In this document: in pieces, positions 8,142-15,247 of the stretch | How positions within the stretch are numbered: position 1 is the stretch's first letter | Layout: each line of letters opens with the position of its first letter | Origin: Vulcanimicrobiia bacterium | Lineage (GTDB): Bacteria; Eremiobacterota; Eremiobacteria; Baltobacterales; Baltobacteraceae | Reading direction: 5' to 3' | DNA length: 16,453 bases | Assembly: GCA_024281135.1 (NCBI GenBank) | Contig: JAMXLG010000119.1 | Span: forward strand, 1-16,453 | Position numbers and translations under genes: made by a program | The notes under the pieces: model-generated | Told to the model about the DNA's origin: nothing | Database searches by the model: none | What the model saw: the letters and a program-made list of their open reading frames with translations, nothing else

Positions 8142-9053
8142 CTACGGGGCTTCTGCGGAAAACGCGCGGACTTCGACGTAGCCGTCGATGATGCGGCTTT
8201 CGAATGTCGGTTGATTGAGGGTCGCGGGTCCGTTCAGGACGTGGCCGTCAACGAGCGCAAAACGGGAGCCGTGCCATGGGCAGGTGATGCTGCAGTCGTC
8301 GACGGTGCCTTTGTGCAGCGGTCCGCCAAGATGCGAGCATGAATCGAGCAGTGCGTGGATTGCGCCACTGTGGCGGACCAGGACTATATCGCGCTCTTTC
8401 ACCTTGGCGCGGTGCGGCTTGCCGTCCATGAGTTCGTCCATGGGCAGCAGGCGAATCCATTGCGTTGGGAGATTCTCTGCAACGGCGTGATTAACGCCTT
8501 GGTTTTCTCCGTAGACGAGGTGGCCGCCGAGGCCGGCGCCGATCGTCGCCATCGCGTAACCCAAAAGCGACGTAAACATCCCGGCCGTGCGATTGCGCTT
8601 GCGTAGGAAGTACGACGTCGTGTACAGCGTGAGCGCGAGCGTGTTCGACGTGGCGTGAACGATGCCGACGCGCGCGGGCCTGCCGAAGGTTTCGCTCCAA
8701 TCTGCGAGCCCCGTGAGCGCGGCTCCGACTGCGCCGGCGATGCCGGTTGCAACGCAGATGTCGGCTGCGCGCGCCGTGTCAGCGCGTTTGTCGACGAGGT
8801 GGATTGCGTCAAAGATAGATGCCATCGTCCATGCGCCGATCGGAAGATCGGTAAGTATCGGATGAAGCGGGTGGCCGACCCAGACGCCGTGGAGAAAGTT
8901 CTTCAACGAACGCGGGTTGCGCAACGCGCGTTTGATCGCCGGTTGAACGGCGCCCGCAAGTTGCTGCAGAATCTGCTGGTCTTGTGTTGCACGAACGATG
9001 CCGTCGAAGAACGGATTGTTGCCAAACGACGGCGCGGGTTGCTGATCCGCCAT
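8142..9053 (-). CDS. DUF2231 membrane domain fused to a Rieske [2Fe-2S] domain
   Basis: The protein has 303 residues. The N-terminal half is a DUF2231-type membrane domain, seen from the GHPLHPILTDLPIG block (60-73) and three or four hydrophobic segments (about 66-85, 97-116, 131-150, 160-180). The C-terminal part (about 197-300) is a Rieske ferredoxin domain with both cluster motifs: C-S-H at 239-241 and C-P-W-H at 258-261, so C239, H241, C258 and H261 would hold a [2Fe-2S] cluster. Fusions of this type are known but uncharacterised; a membrane-bound electron-transfer role is inferred. It begins with ATG nine bases after the MDR oxidoreductase stop and is the last gene of the long minus-strand operon. 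A GGGGAGG lies about 15 bases before the ATG, further than usual. Confidence 0.85.
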   Translation of the reverse strand: MADQQPAPSFGNNPFFDGIVRATQDQQILQQLAGAVQPAIKRALRNPRSLKNFLHGVWVGHPLHPILTDLPIGAWTMASIFDAIHLVDKRADTARAADICVATGIAGAVGAALTGLADWSETFGRPARVGIVHATSNTLALTLYTTSYFLRKRNRTAGMFTSLLGYAMATIGAGLGGHLVYGENQGVNHAVAENLPTQWIRLLPMDELMDGKPHRAKVKERDIVLVRHSGAIHALLDSCSHLGGPLHKGTVDDCSITCPWHGSRFALVDGHVLNGPATLNQPTFESRIIDGYVEVRAFSAEAP

Positions 9054-9062
9054 AGTGTTGCG

Positions 9063-10016
9063 TCAGATCCTCCCCGACTCCACGGTCAGAACGAGCTTGC
9101 CGGTAATTTTGCCGGCTTTACTTTGTTGCAACGCTTTCGGCGCGTCGCGAAAATCTCGCTCGGCACCGATTAGCACCCGGAGCGTGCCGTCTTCAACCAT
9201 ACGTGCAAGTTCTCGAAGTCCTTCGTGCGACGACTCCGGCGTCTCGTTCATGACGATGTTCGACGCTTGCAGTCCATTGCGTTTCGTGCGTTCGACGTCG
9301 AGCGAACCGATCGTCGAAATAATCCACCCGCCGGGCTTCACAACGCGTTCGAGTGCCGCGATTGCATTGCCGTCGCTGACGACATCGAGCACGCCATCGG
9401 CGCCATGCGGAACGCTGCGCTTGATCGCATCAACGACAGATTGCTTATCGTAGGCGACGAATTCATCGACTCCAAGCGCTCGGGCTTCGCTTTCGTGACC
9501 CGAGTGGGCGGTACCGACGACGCGTACGCCGCGCGACTTCGCAATTTGCGCGGCGAAGCTGCCTACGCCGCCGGTTGCCCCGTTGACGACGAGCGTTTGG
9601 CCCTGACCCAGCTTCATCATATCGAGTGCCGCGAGCGCGGTGAGGCCGGCTGTCGGCAGCGCTGCAGCATCGGCATCGCCGACGTCTTGCGGAATGTGAG
9701 CGATCGGCTCGGTCTTGGAATTCTGAGGAACGAGCGTAAACTGCGCGTAAGCGCCGTAGTTGCGCGCGATGCCGAAGATGCGTTCGCCTTGCCGGTATTC
9801 TTTGACGCGATCGCCGGTTGCAGAAACGACGCCGGCAAAATCTTGCCCGAGCACGAACGGGAGCGGTTTACTTCCCGCATCGCGGATTTTCCAGTCCACG
9901 GGATTGACGCCCGCAGCAGTAATGCGTACGAGAATATCATCGAGGCCCGGCTGCGGTGCGGGAATCTCGCGAAGCGTGCCCTCTTCACCTAAGTGTTCGA
10001 CGACTATAGCTTGCAT
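9063..10016 (-). CDS. zinc-free MDR family NADP-dependent quinone oxidoreductase/alcohol dehydrogenase
   Basis: The chosen start is ATG at 10016, giving 317 residues, the normal length for this family. The open frame continues upstream into the kinase gene, but that part has no family similarity. GGAAGAG about nine bases upstream supports the start. The N-terminal GroES-like catalytic domain (about 1-120) has the GVNPVDWKIRDG-like signature (36-48) and GQDFAGVV (57-64), but no structural-zinc cysteines. The nucleotide-binding domain carries GATGGVGS at 146-153, the AxxGxxG variant usual in NADPH:quinone reductases. The reaction is NADPH-dependent reduction of a quinone, enone or similar carbonyl; the substrate is not predictable. 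The gene is five bases downstream of the kinase stop and nine bases before the Rieske gene, so the two redox proteins are co-transcribed. Confidence 0.85.
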   Translation of the reverse strand: MQAIVVEHLGEEGTLREIPAPQPGLDDILVRITAAGVNPVDWKIRDAGSKPLPFVLGQDFAGVVSATGDRVKEYRQGERIFGIARNYGAYAQFTLVPQNSKTEPIAHIPQDVGDADAAALPTAGLTALAALDMMKLGQGQTLVVNGATGGVGSFAAQIAKSRGVRVVGTAHSGHESEARALGVDEFVAYDKQSVVDAIKRSVPHGADGVLDVVSDGNAIAALERVVKPGGWIISTIGSLDVERTKRNGLQASNIVMNETPESSHEGLRELARMVEDGTLRVLIGAERDFRDAPKALQQSKAGKITGKLVLTVESGRI

Positions 10017-10021
10017 AGCAT

Positions 10022-10843
10022 CTACTCTTCCCAAAGCATAGCGGCACCGCGCACGCCGCTCGAATCTCCATGAAGTGCGCGCACGATCGGCGTCGAGAAC
10101 GTATCCGAAAAAACGTACGCTCGCATGAGGACGGGCAGATTTTCGTAGAGTCGCTCGACGTTCGACACGCCGCCGCCGAGGACGATCGCATCCGGATCCG
10201 CGATGTTGACGATCATCGAAAGCCCGCGTGCCAAACGATCCTCGTAGCGTTCGATCGACCCGTCCCGTTCGAGCGCGGGACCTGACAAAAAGGTTTCGAT
10301 ACATCCGTGCTTCCCGCAATAGCAGGGGGGTCCCGGCAGTTCATCGGGCGCCGGCCACGGCAATGATACGTGCCCCCACTCACCGGCGATTGCATTCGGC
10401 CCCTCGTGCACGCGCCGGTCGACGGCGATGCCCCCGCCGACGCCCGTTCCGAGAATCACGGCGAATACGAAGCGCGCACCGCTTCCGGCTCCATCGGTTG
10501 CTTCGGAAAGTGCAAAAGCGTTCGCGTCGTTCGTCATGCGAATGCGGCGGCCGAGCGCTGCTTCGAGATCGTCGCGCAGCGGCTTTCCCAAAAGCCACGT
10601 GCTGTTCGCATTTTTCATCAGTCCGGTTGCAAACGAAATTGCACCCGGGGTTCCGATTCCGACCGTACCGCGTTCACCGAGTTCGCGTTCTGCGTCCTTG
10701 ACGAGTTGCGCGATCGTAGCGACCGTTGCATCGTAGTCGCCACGCGGCGTGGGAACGCGGCGACGGAGTAAGACGCGGCGCTCTATGCCAAGCGCGATGA
10801 TTTCGGTTTTCGTGCCGCCAAGATCGATTCCGAGCCGGACCAT
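10022..10843 (-). CDS. ROK family sugar kinase, Mak (manno/fructokinase)-like
   Basis: ATG at 10843 gives 273 residues beginning with the phosphate-binding strand DLGGTKTE (7-14). TNDANAF (104-110) contains the catalytic base D106. LGTGVGGGI (131-139) is the second phosphate loop. GEWGH (154-158) with C-Y-C-G-K-H-G-C (174-181) forms the ROK zinc site (H158, C174, C176, C181). Sequence blocks such as KNANSTWL, GEWGH, CYCGKHGCIETF and the end HGDSSGVRGAA match E. coli Mak, recalled from memory. The family phosphorylates hexoses such as fructose or mannose with ATP. Mak has 302 residues; here roughly 28 are missing just after CIETF (near residues 188-200), in frame. The gene overlaps the preceding membrane-protein gene by 61 bases and lacks a clear ribosome binding site, so translation is probably coupled. 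Confidence 0.87.
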   Translation of the reverse strand: MVRLGIDLGGTKTEIIALGIERRVLLRRRVPTPRGDYDATVATIAQLVKDAERELGERGTVGIGTPGAISFATGLMKNANSTWLLGKPLRDDLEAALGRRIRMTNDANAFALSEATDGAGSGARFVFAVILGTGVGGGIAVDRRVHEGPNAIAGEWGHVSLPWPAPDELPGPPCYCGKHGCIETFLSGPALERDGSIERYEDRLARGLSMIVNIADPDAIVLGGGVSNVERLYENLPVLMRAYVFSDTFSTPIVRALHGDSSGVRGAAMLWEE

Positions 10844-11910
10844 TCGCGTAGTATCGACATGCCGGCACCGGAGGCCCTTCCGGCGACGAGCGAGGATTGT
10901 GCCGCAATCGCAAATCCGCACGCCAGCGGAATCAGTGCCGGAAAGACGATGACGCGCGGCACATCGTTTGGGTAAGGATCGGCCAAAATCGTAAGCACGA
11001 TCGACGCCAGCGCGCCGCAAGCGATGAGGACATCGGCGCGTTTGCGCATCGCGACGAGCGCGATGACGGCGACCGGCGCCAGAATAGATTTCACGAGCAA
11101 TACCAGGGTGATCCACGCCGTTTCCGCGACGCTGCGCGCGTAATTGCCGACCGGTGGAACCGATCCCCCGGAGAGGTGCATCACGAGCGCTACGACGACG
11201 CAGAGTGCCAGCGAGACCGCAACGAGTTCGGCGCCGCGCTTCCATGCCGCAGTCAGGACGAGCGGTGCAGCCGCGGCCGCCAAAACGTAGGGAACCGGGC
11301 GGGAGAACGTGAGAAGAATCGCGGCGCAGACGAAACACGCAATATTCGCCCAGCCTCCGCGCTGCGCGTAGCGCATTGCCGACAGCAGAGCGGCAGCGAG
11401 AAACGCAAAGGCGAGCATGTCCGTCAAATCGCTGCGCGCCAGATACTGCGCTTCGGGATGGAGCATGCACGTGAGCGATACCGTCGCAGCAACTGCAGGA
11501 AGGCAAAACCGTAACAGCATCGCGTAGACCAGGAGTGCGGCCGCGACGTACGCCGCGATCGAGATGTAGAAGAGCGAATGAAACCCCGCGTAGCGCCATA
11601 GGAGCGACCCGAGCGCCGGATAGACTGCGCGAATCGCAAAGAGATCCCACCATGGCGGCATCGAGGCCGCGAGCTTTCTTCGCGCGGCCTGCCGCTGCAT
11701 CGCAGGTTTCGACCGATAAATTTCACGCGCGTTGTTCAAAGCTACGGTGTACGGAATCCCGGCATATACTTGCGCGCGAATGCCGTAGATATAGCCATCG
11801 AATGCCCATTCGGCGTTCGACGCGCTCTCGTAGCTTCCGATACCGAGCGTAGCAAATGCGACAATCGCAGCAAAAATGATTTGCGTCGCGCTGTTAGCGC
11901 GCGGCTTCAC
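10783..11910 (-). CDS. polytopic membrane protein, GT-C glycosyltransferase-like
   Basis: The protein has 375 residues with about nine hydrophobic segments (for example 10-26, 112-132, 136-152, 165-180, 188-204, 208-223, 228-245, 265-287, 294-310, 320-338). A first extracytoplasmic loop contains EWAFDGYIYG (34-43); an acidic residue here, together with ARSDLTD (158-164) and the late DVPRVIVFPAL block, recalls GT-C transferases, but I cannot name a family. The start is GTG at 11910, five bases behind GGAGG (plus 11916-11920), which is convincing. It overlaps the end of the FAD gene by 17 bases and the start of the kinase by 61 bases. By position it may transfer or flip the sugar made by the upstream aminotransferase and acyltransferase; this is inference. 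Confidence 0.72.
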   Translation of the reverse strand: MKPRANSATQIIFAAIVAFATLGIGSYESASNAEWAFDGYIYGIRAQVYAGIPYTVALNNAREIYRSKPAMQRQAARRKLAASMPPWWDLFAIRAVYPALGSLLWRYAGFHSLFYISIAAYVAAALLVYAMLLRFCLPAVAATVSLTCMLHPEAQYLARSDLTDMLAFAFLAAALLSAMRYAQRGGWANIACFVCAAILLTFSRPVPYVLAAAAAPLVLTAAWKRGAELVAVSLALCVVVALVMHLSGGSVPPVGNYARSVAETAWITLVLLVKSILAPVAVIALVAMRKRADVLIACGALASIVLTILADPYPNDVPRVIVFPALIPLACGFAIAAQSSLVAGRASGAGMSILREWSGSESILAARKPKSSRLA

Positions 11911-13225
11911 GAATGCCTCCGCGCGCGTAGCGCACGTCGCCTGCGATCGCCGTTGCCGCTTCGTCCGCGAGCGCGAGCGTCTGGTTCACATCCGGCGTTC
12001 CGTGCGTGATTTGCGCGGACGTCGCGATGTAGAGTCCCGGAACCGACGTGGAAAAACCGGGAAGTCGTCCGGAGTAACCGACGACCGGCAGTGCAAAGGC
12101 GGCCGGCACGCGTGACACGCGAAACGCGCGAACAGTCTCAGGGTTGAACGACGGATACATCTTCGCAAGCGCAGCGAACGCTTGCGCGCGCATCTCCGCA
12201 TCGCCTCGAACGAAGAACGACTCGCGCGGCGTGCAATAGCGCGGCAAATAGATCAAGGAACGATGACCGAATGCCGCAGGATCGACGAGCGCGGTCATCT
12301 CGATTGCGGCGCTAAACGGAATTTCGGGATCGGCGATATTCGTGCGATACGCATCGCCGAGCGGTTGATCCAGAATCAGCGAAGCGCATACGACTCCCTG
12401 ATACTCAATGGCGGAGAGGCGGTCGTGCTCTTCACCACTCAAGGCGTCTGTAATTCGAGCGATCGCAGGCGTCGGAAGCGCCATGACGACGCGGTCGTAG
12501 AAACGAGTACCCTCGGCAGTTTCTATCGAGAGCTGACGATCCACGCTGTAAACGTGTTCGACAGCCGTCGCCGTGCGAATGCGAGCGCCTTCGCGGACGA
12601 GCGCGCGCGCAAGCGCATCGACGATCGTTGCATATCCGCCGCGCACGTAGCCGAGTCGTTGCGTGCCGCGGTGCTGCGCGTCGACGTAGCGCCGGATCGT
12701 TGCCCAAATGGAAGCCGCGTTGCATGTTGAGTACGCCGTACCGAATTTTGCGAGAAGAAGCGGTCGCCAAATGCGTTCGAAAACGCGATCGCCCGACTCT
12801 TCCCGCAGCCACGCCTCGATCCCGACGTTTTCGAGATCGCGCCAATCGCTGTGCCGCTTAGCCCGCTGGATCATACCCGCAAGACGCGCCTTATCGATCG
12901 CTCGAAGCGCCGGAAAACGCACGTGGTCGAGGGTGGACGTAAACGGATGCATCCGTCCGTCGATGAAGAAGTTAGTGCGCGCGTTGCGCCACACGACCTC
13001 GCCGTGGAGTCGTAAGTCACGCAACAGAGACAGCAGCGCCGTATCGGTATCGAGCATCACGTGATAATGACGGTCCCACGTCGTGCCTCTGATGCGCCAG
13101 GGTGCCGCGAGACCACCGAGTTCGGCGCTTTCCTCGTAGAGCGTTACCGACCAACCATCGCGCGCGAGCCGAAGTGCAAGCGTCATGCCGAGCATACCGC
13201 CGCCGACGACCGCGCAACGAGTCAT
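11894..13225 (-). CDS. FAD-dependent amine-oxidase/protoporphyrinogen-oxidase-like protein
   Basis: The start is ATG at 13225, which overlaps the acyltransferase stop as ATGA and has GGAGG about ten bases upstream; this gives 443 residues. The Rossmann dinucleotide motif VVGGGMLGM (6-14) is followed by E31 at the end of the second strand, the residue that binds the FAD ribose, and by the ELGGLA block (35-40) of the amine-oxidase superfamily. Near the C-terminus PGLYIATSAQ, then THGTPDVNQTLALADEAA, is the usual second FAD contact. Proteins of this kind occur in polysaccharide gene clusters, where their reactions are mostly unknown; they resemble HemY, phytoene desaturases and UDP-galactopyranose mutase. 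Context points to modification of a sugar or lipid precursor rather than to haem synthesis, since no haem gene is nearby. Confidence 0.78.
   Translation of the reverse strand: MTRCAVVGGGMLGMTLALRLARDGWSVTLYEESAELGGLAAPWRIRGTTWDRHYHVMLDTDTALLSLLRDLRLHGEVVWRNARTNFFIDGRMHPFTSTLDHVRFPALRAIDKARLAGMIQRAKRHSDWRDLENVGIEAWLREESGDRVFERIWRPLLLAKFGTAYSTCNAASIWATIRRYVDAQHRGTQRLGYVRGGYATIVDALARALVREGARIRTATAVEHVYSVDRQLSIETAEGTRFYDRVVMALPTPAIARITDALSGEEHDRLSAIEYQGVVCASLILDQPLGDAYRTNIADPEIPFSAAIEMTALVDPAAFGHRSLIYLPRYCTPRESFFVRGDAEMRAQAFAALAKMYPSFNPETVRAFRVSRVPAAFALPVVGYSGRLPGFSTSVPGLYIATSAQITHGTPDVNQTLALADEAATAIAGDVRYARGGIREAAR
11916..11920 (-). promoter_or_regulatory. ribosome binding site inside the FAD gene for the GTG start
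   Basis: Reads GGAGG on the minus strand, five bases before GTG at 11910, and decides the start of the overlapping membrane-protein gene. Confidence 0.65.
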
Positions 13226-13824
13226 GCGAACGCGCCCTCCACGATTCGGCCCTCGTGTACGAAATAGGCGGAACCGCATGCCTTGCAGCGCAGTTCACGG
13301 TCGAGCAAATGTCCGCAACGGCAAACGTGTCCGGCGACCCTCGCCGGATTCCCGATGACCAAATGAAAATCCGGAACGCTCTTCGTGACGACCGATCCCA
13401 TGCCAACCATCGCGAAACGGCCGATCACCAAATCATTTCCGATCGTGCAATTCGCACCGATCGTCGCCCCTTCGCGCACGAGCGTCGGAAGCGTCTCCTC
13501 GTCAGGCTCGCTCGAGCGAAGCGTTCGTAAGTCCGGCGTCGTCGCACGCGGGAAACGATCGTTGGTAAAGACGGTCCCGGCACTGACCATGACGCCGTCT
13601 TCGATCGTCACGGCGGTGCAGACGTAGACGTTTGCGTTGAGCTTGCAACGGTTACCGATGCGCACGCCGTAAGCGATGTACGTCTTCTCTCCGATGATGC
13701 ATTCTTCGCCGATCGTCGTGTTGTGTCGAATGTGCACGCTGTCCCAGACGGACGTACGATCGCCGATCTCCACGCCGTCTTCAACGATCGCCGTCGGATG
13801 AATGCGCACGCTATTGCCGTTCAT
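13222..13824 (-). CDS. left-handed beta-helix sugar N-acyltransferase with C-terminal zinc ribbon
   Basis: This 200-residue protein consists of hexapeptide repeats (I/V-G-x-x-x-x) from about 5 to 87 and 118 to 150. The sections VWDSVHIRHNTTIGE (26-40) and VFTNDRFPRA (85-94) mark the WbpD/FdtC/QdtC branch that acetylates an amino group on a nucleotide-linked deoxy-amino sugar using acetyl-CoA. After the helix a small zinc ribbon is visible, C168-x-C170 and C180-x-x-C183, which the short members of this branch lack as far as I recall. Start and stop both form ATGA overlaps with neighbours (13821-13824 and 13222-13225). GGAG precedes the ATG by about seven bases. The upstream aminotransferase would supply its substrate. 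Confidence 0.85.
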   Translation of the reverse strand: MNGNSVRIHPTAIVEDGVEIGDRTSVWDSVHIRHNTTIGEECIIGEKTYIAYGVRIGNRCKLNANVYVCTAVTIEDGVMVSAGTVFTNDRFPRATTPDLRTLRSSEPDEETLPTLVREGATIGANCTIGNDLVIGRFAMVGMGSVVTKSVPDFHLVIGNPARVAGHVCRCGHLLDRELRCKACGSAYFVHEGRIVEGAFA

Positions 13825-15050
13825 ACCTCACTCCGTAGACTGCAAGCGGCATCGGCGATCGCGGATGCGACGTAGACGACGTGCTCGTAGGTGTAGCGTT
13901 CGTTGATGGGCAGCACCAAGACGTGCGCAAGCGCTTCCGTTGCGCCGGGGAAGGAGTCCATCCGGTAGTCGAGAGCTTCGGGTCGCGCAAGTGTGAACGG
14001 AAACGAACTCGTTCCGAACGTGCGGCGTTCTTGGAAGACTTGGCACATGAACGCGGGCTTTTGAATATAGCGCGGCACCGACGAGATGTTTGCGTTTTTG
14101 AGCGCGTTCGCGAATGCCGGTGGACCGCCGGGGTAGAGCTGCGGATCGATGCGGATCGCATACTTCCAATACGAGTGTTCCGCGTAGAGACTCGAATGCG
14201 GCGGCTCGATTCCCGGAATGCCGCGCAGCGCGGCCGTAAGCTGTCGCGCGCGTTCGCGCCGTATCATGACGTGATCGTCGAGCTTCTGAAGTTGCGCGAA
14301 TGCGACCGCGCCTTGGAGTTCCGAAAGGCGATAGTTGAGCGCAAGGAAGTAATGATCCGGATTGCTATCGCCGTAACCCCATCCCTTGTTGATGAAGAGA
14401 TACATCCGGCGCGCAAGGGCTTCATCATTCGTAACGACGATGCCGCCCTCACCGCACGTAATATGCTTCCCCTGCTGTAAGCTGAAACAGCCGATTCGTC
14501 CGAGCGAACCTACTGGTTTACCGCTGTACGTAGCGCCGAATGCCTGCGCTGCGTCTTCGATGACGGGAATCCCGCGCGCATCTCCGAGCGCGAGAATCTC
14601 CGCCATCTCTGCGGGGTTGCCGAAGAGGTGTGTTGCGATGATCGCTCGCGTACGTTCCGACAAGACGCGTTCGATCGAACGTGCAGTGATGTTATACGTC
14701 GTTGGATCGACGTCGGCAAATACCGGGATTGCGGCTTGATAGAGAATCGGCGAGAGCGCGCCCATATCGGTGATCGGTGTCGTAACGATCTCATCACCGG
14801 GCTCGAGATCGAGCGCGGCGACAGCCGTGTGGACCGCAGCGCTTCCGGAGGCGCATGCATACGCATAACGGACGCCCAATTGACGCGCGAAATCACGCTC
14901 GAGGAATCGGACGTAGGCGCCTTTCGTGCTGGTGAGGGTCCCCGACGCGAGCACTCCGTCGAGCGCTGCCGTTTCTTCCGGGCCGAAGCTGCGTCCGGAA
15001 GCGTCCTGATCGTTCGGTAGAGCAACGGGCGTTTGCGCTAAGGTCTGCAT
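13821..15050 (-). CDS. DegT/DnrJ/EryC1/StrS family sugar aminotransferase
   Basis: This 409-residue PLP enzyme has the fold type I layout. ASGSAAVHTA (67-76) binds the phosphate. EDAAQAFGA (165-173) contains D166, which contacts the pyridine nitrogen. SLQQGKHITCGEGG (190-203) places the Schiff-base lysine at K195. The family transfers an amino group from glutamate or glutamine onto a keto sugar bound to dTDP or UDP. The SLQQGK form, rather than SFHGTK, also occurs in AHBA-synthase-like and scyllo-inosose aminotransferase-like members, so the exact substrate is open. An acyltransferase directly downstream, overlapping by ATGA, favours an N-acylated amino sugar. It is the first gene of the seven-gene minus-strand operon; its start at 15050 has only a weak AGG nearby. 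No dehydratase, isomerase or oxidoreductase that would make the keto sugar is present in the window. Confidence 0.87.
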   Translation of the reverse strand: MQTLAQTPVALPNDQDASGRSFGPEETAALDGVLASGTLTSTKGAYVRFLERDFARQLGVRYAYACASGSAAVHTAVAALDLEPGDEIVTTPITDMGALSPILYQAAIPVFADVDPTTYNITARSIERVLSERTRAIIATHLFGNPAEMAEILALGDARGIPVIEDAAQAFGATYSGKPVGSLGRIGCFSLQQGKHITCGEGGIVVTNDEALARRMYLFINKGWGYGDSNPDHYFLALNYRLSELQGAVAFAQLQKLDDHVMIRRERARQLTAALRGIPGIEPPHSSLYAEHSYWKYAIRIDPQLYPGGPPAFANALKNANISSVPRYIQKPAFMCQVFQERRTFGTSSFPFTLARPEALDYRMDSFPGATEALAHVLVLPINERYTYEHVVYVASAIADAACSLRSEV

Positions 15051-15130
15051 AGCGCAAGCGTACCTGACGAGCGCATAATCGCGCGTAAGGAAACCAGGCC
15101 ATCAGACGTAGAGCGAACGTCCTGAATGTT

Positions 15131-15212
15131 GCCTAGAGAAAGGCCTACCTAGGGCCTAATACACACGTTTTCCCTCGAGGGGACGACCGAAATTAGGCCC
15201 AGCGGCCCTGGG
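15131..15212. promoter_or_regulatory. divergent regulatory region with phased GCCTA boxes and nested inverted repeats
   Basis: The 197 bases between the divergent operon and the lipoprotein gene (15051-15247) hold no ORF I can support. GCCTA occurs at 15131, 15143 and 15154, one helical turn apart, and once inverted at 15194-15198. GGGCCTAAT (15152-15160) pairs perfectly with ATTAGGCCC (15192-15200) over a 31-base loop, which itself contains the palindrome CCCTCGAGGG (15172-15181). CCCAG (15198-15202) can pair with CTGGG (15208-15212). It may be an operator array for a regulator or a folded mRNA leader. It matches no riboswitch class I can recall. Confidence 0.5.
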
Positions 15213-15247
15213 GGCATCCCGCCGACATTGGTTACCATAGCCACGTT

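Noticed and set aside
10017..10319. N-terminal extension of the MDR oxidoreductase frame by 101 codons
   Set aside because: The extension lies wholly inside the kinase gene, has the Arg-rich look of a shadow frame, and the family begins naturally at the ATG at 10016.
10844..11653. Upstream extension of the kinase frame to 543 codons
   Set aside because: The added part is an Arg/Ala-rich shadow of the membrane-protein gene; the ROK fold begins exactly at the ATG at 10843.
13226..13279. Eighteen-codon extension of the FAD protein
   Set aside because: It overlaps the zinc-ribbon part of the acyltransferase; the ATG at 13225 directly precedes the dinucleotide-binding strand and forms a normal ATGA junction.
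15131..15247. Known riboswitch upstream of the lipoprotein
   Set aside because: The stems are clear, but the conserved loops of the c-di-GMP, cobalamin, SAM, fluoride or ydaO classes are not visible.
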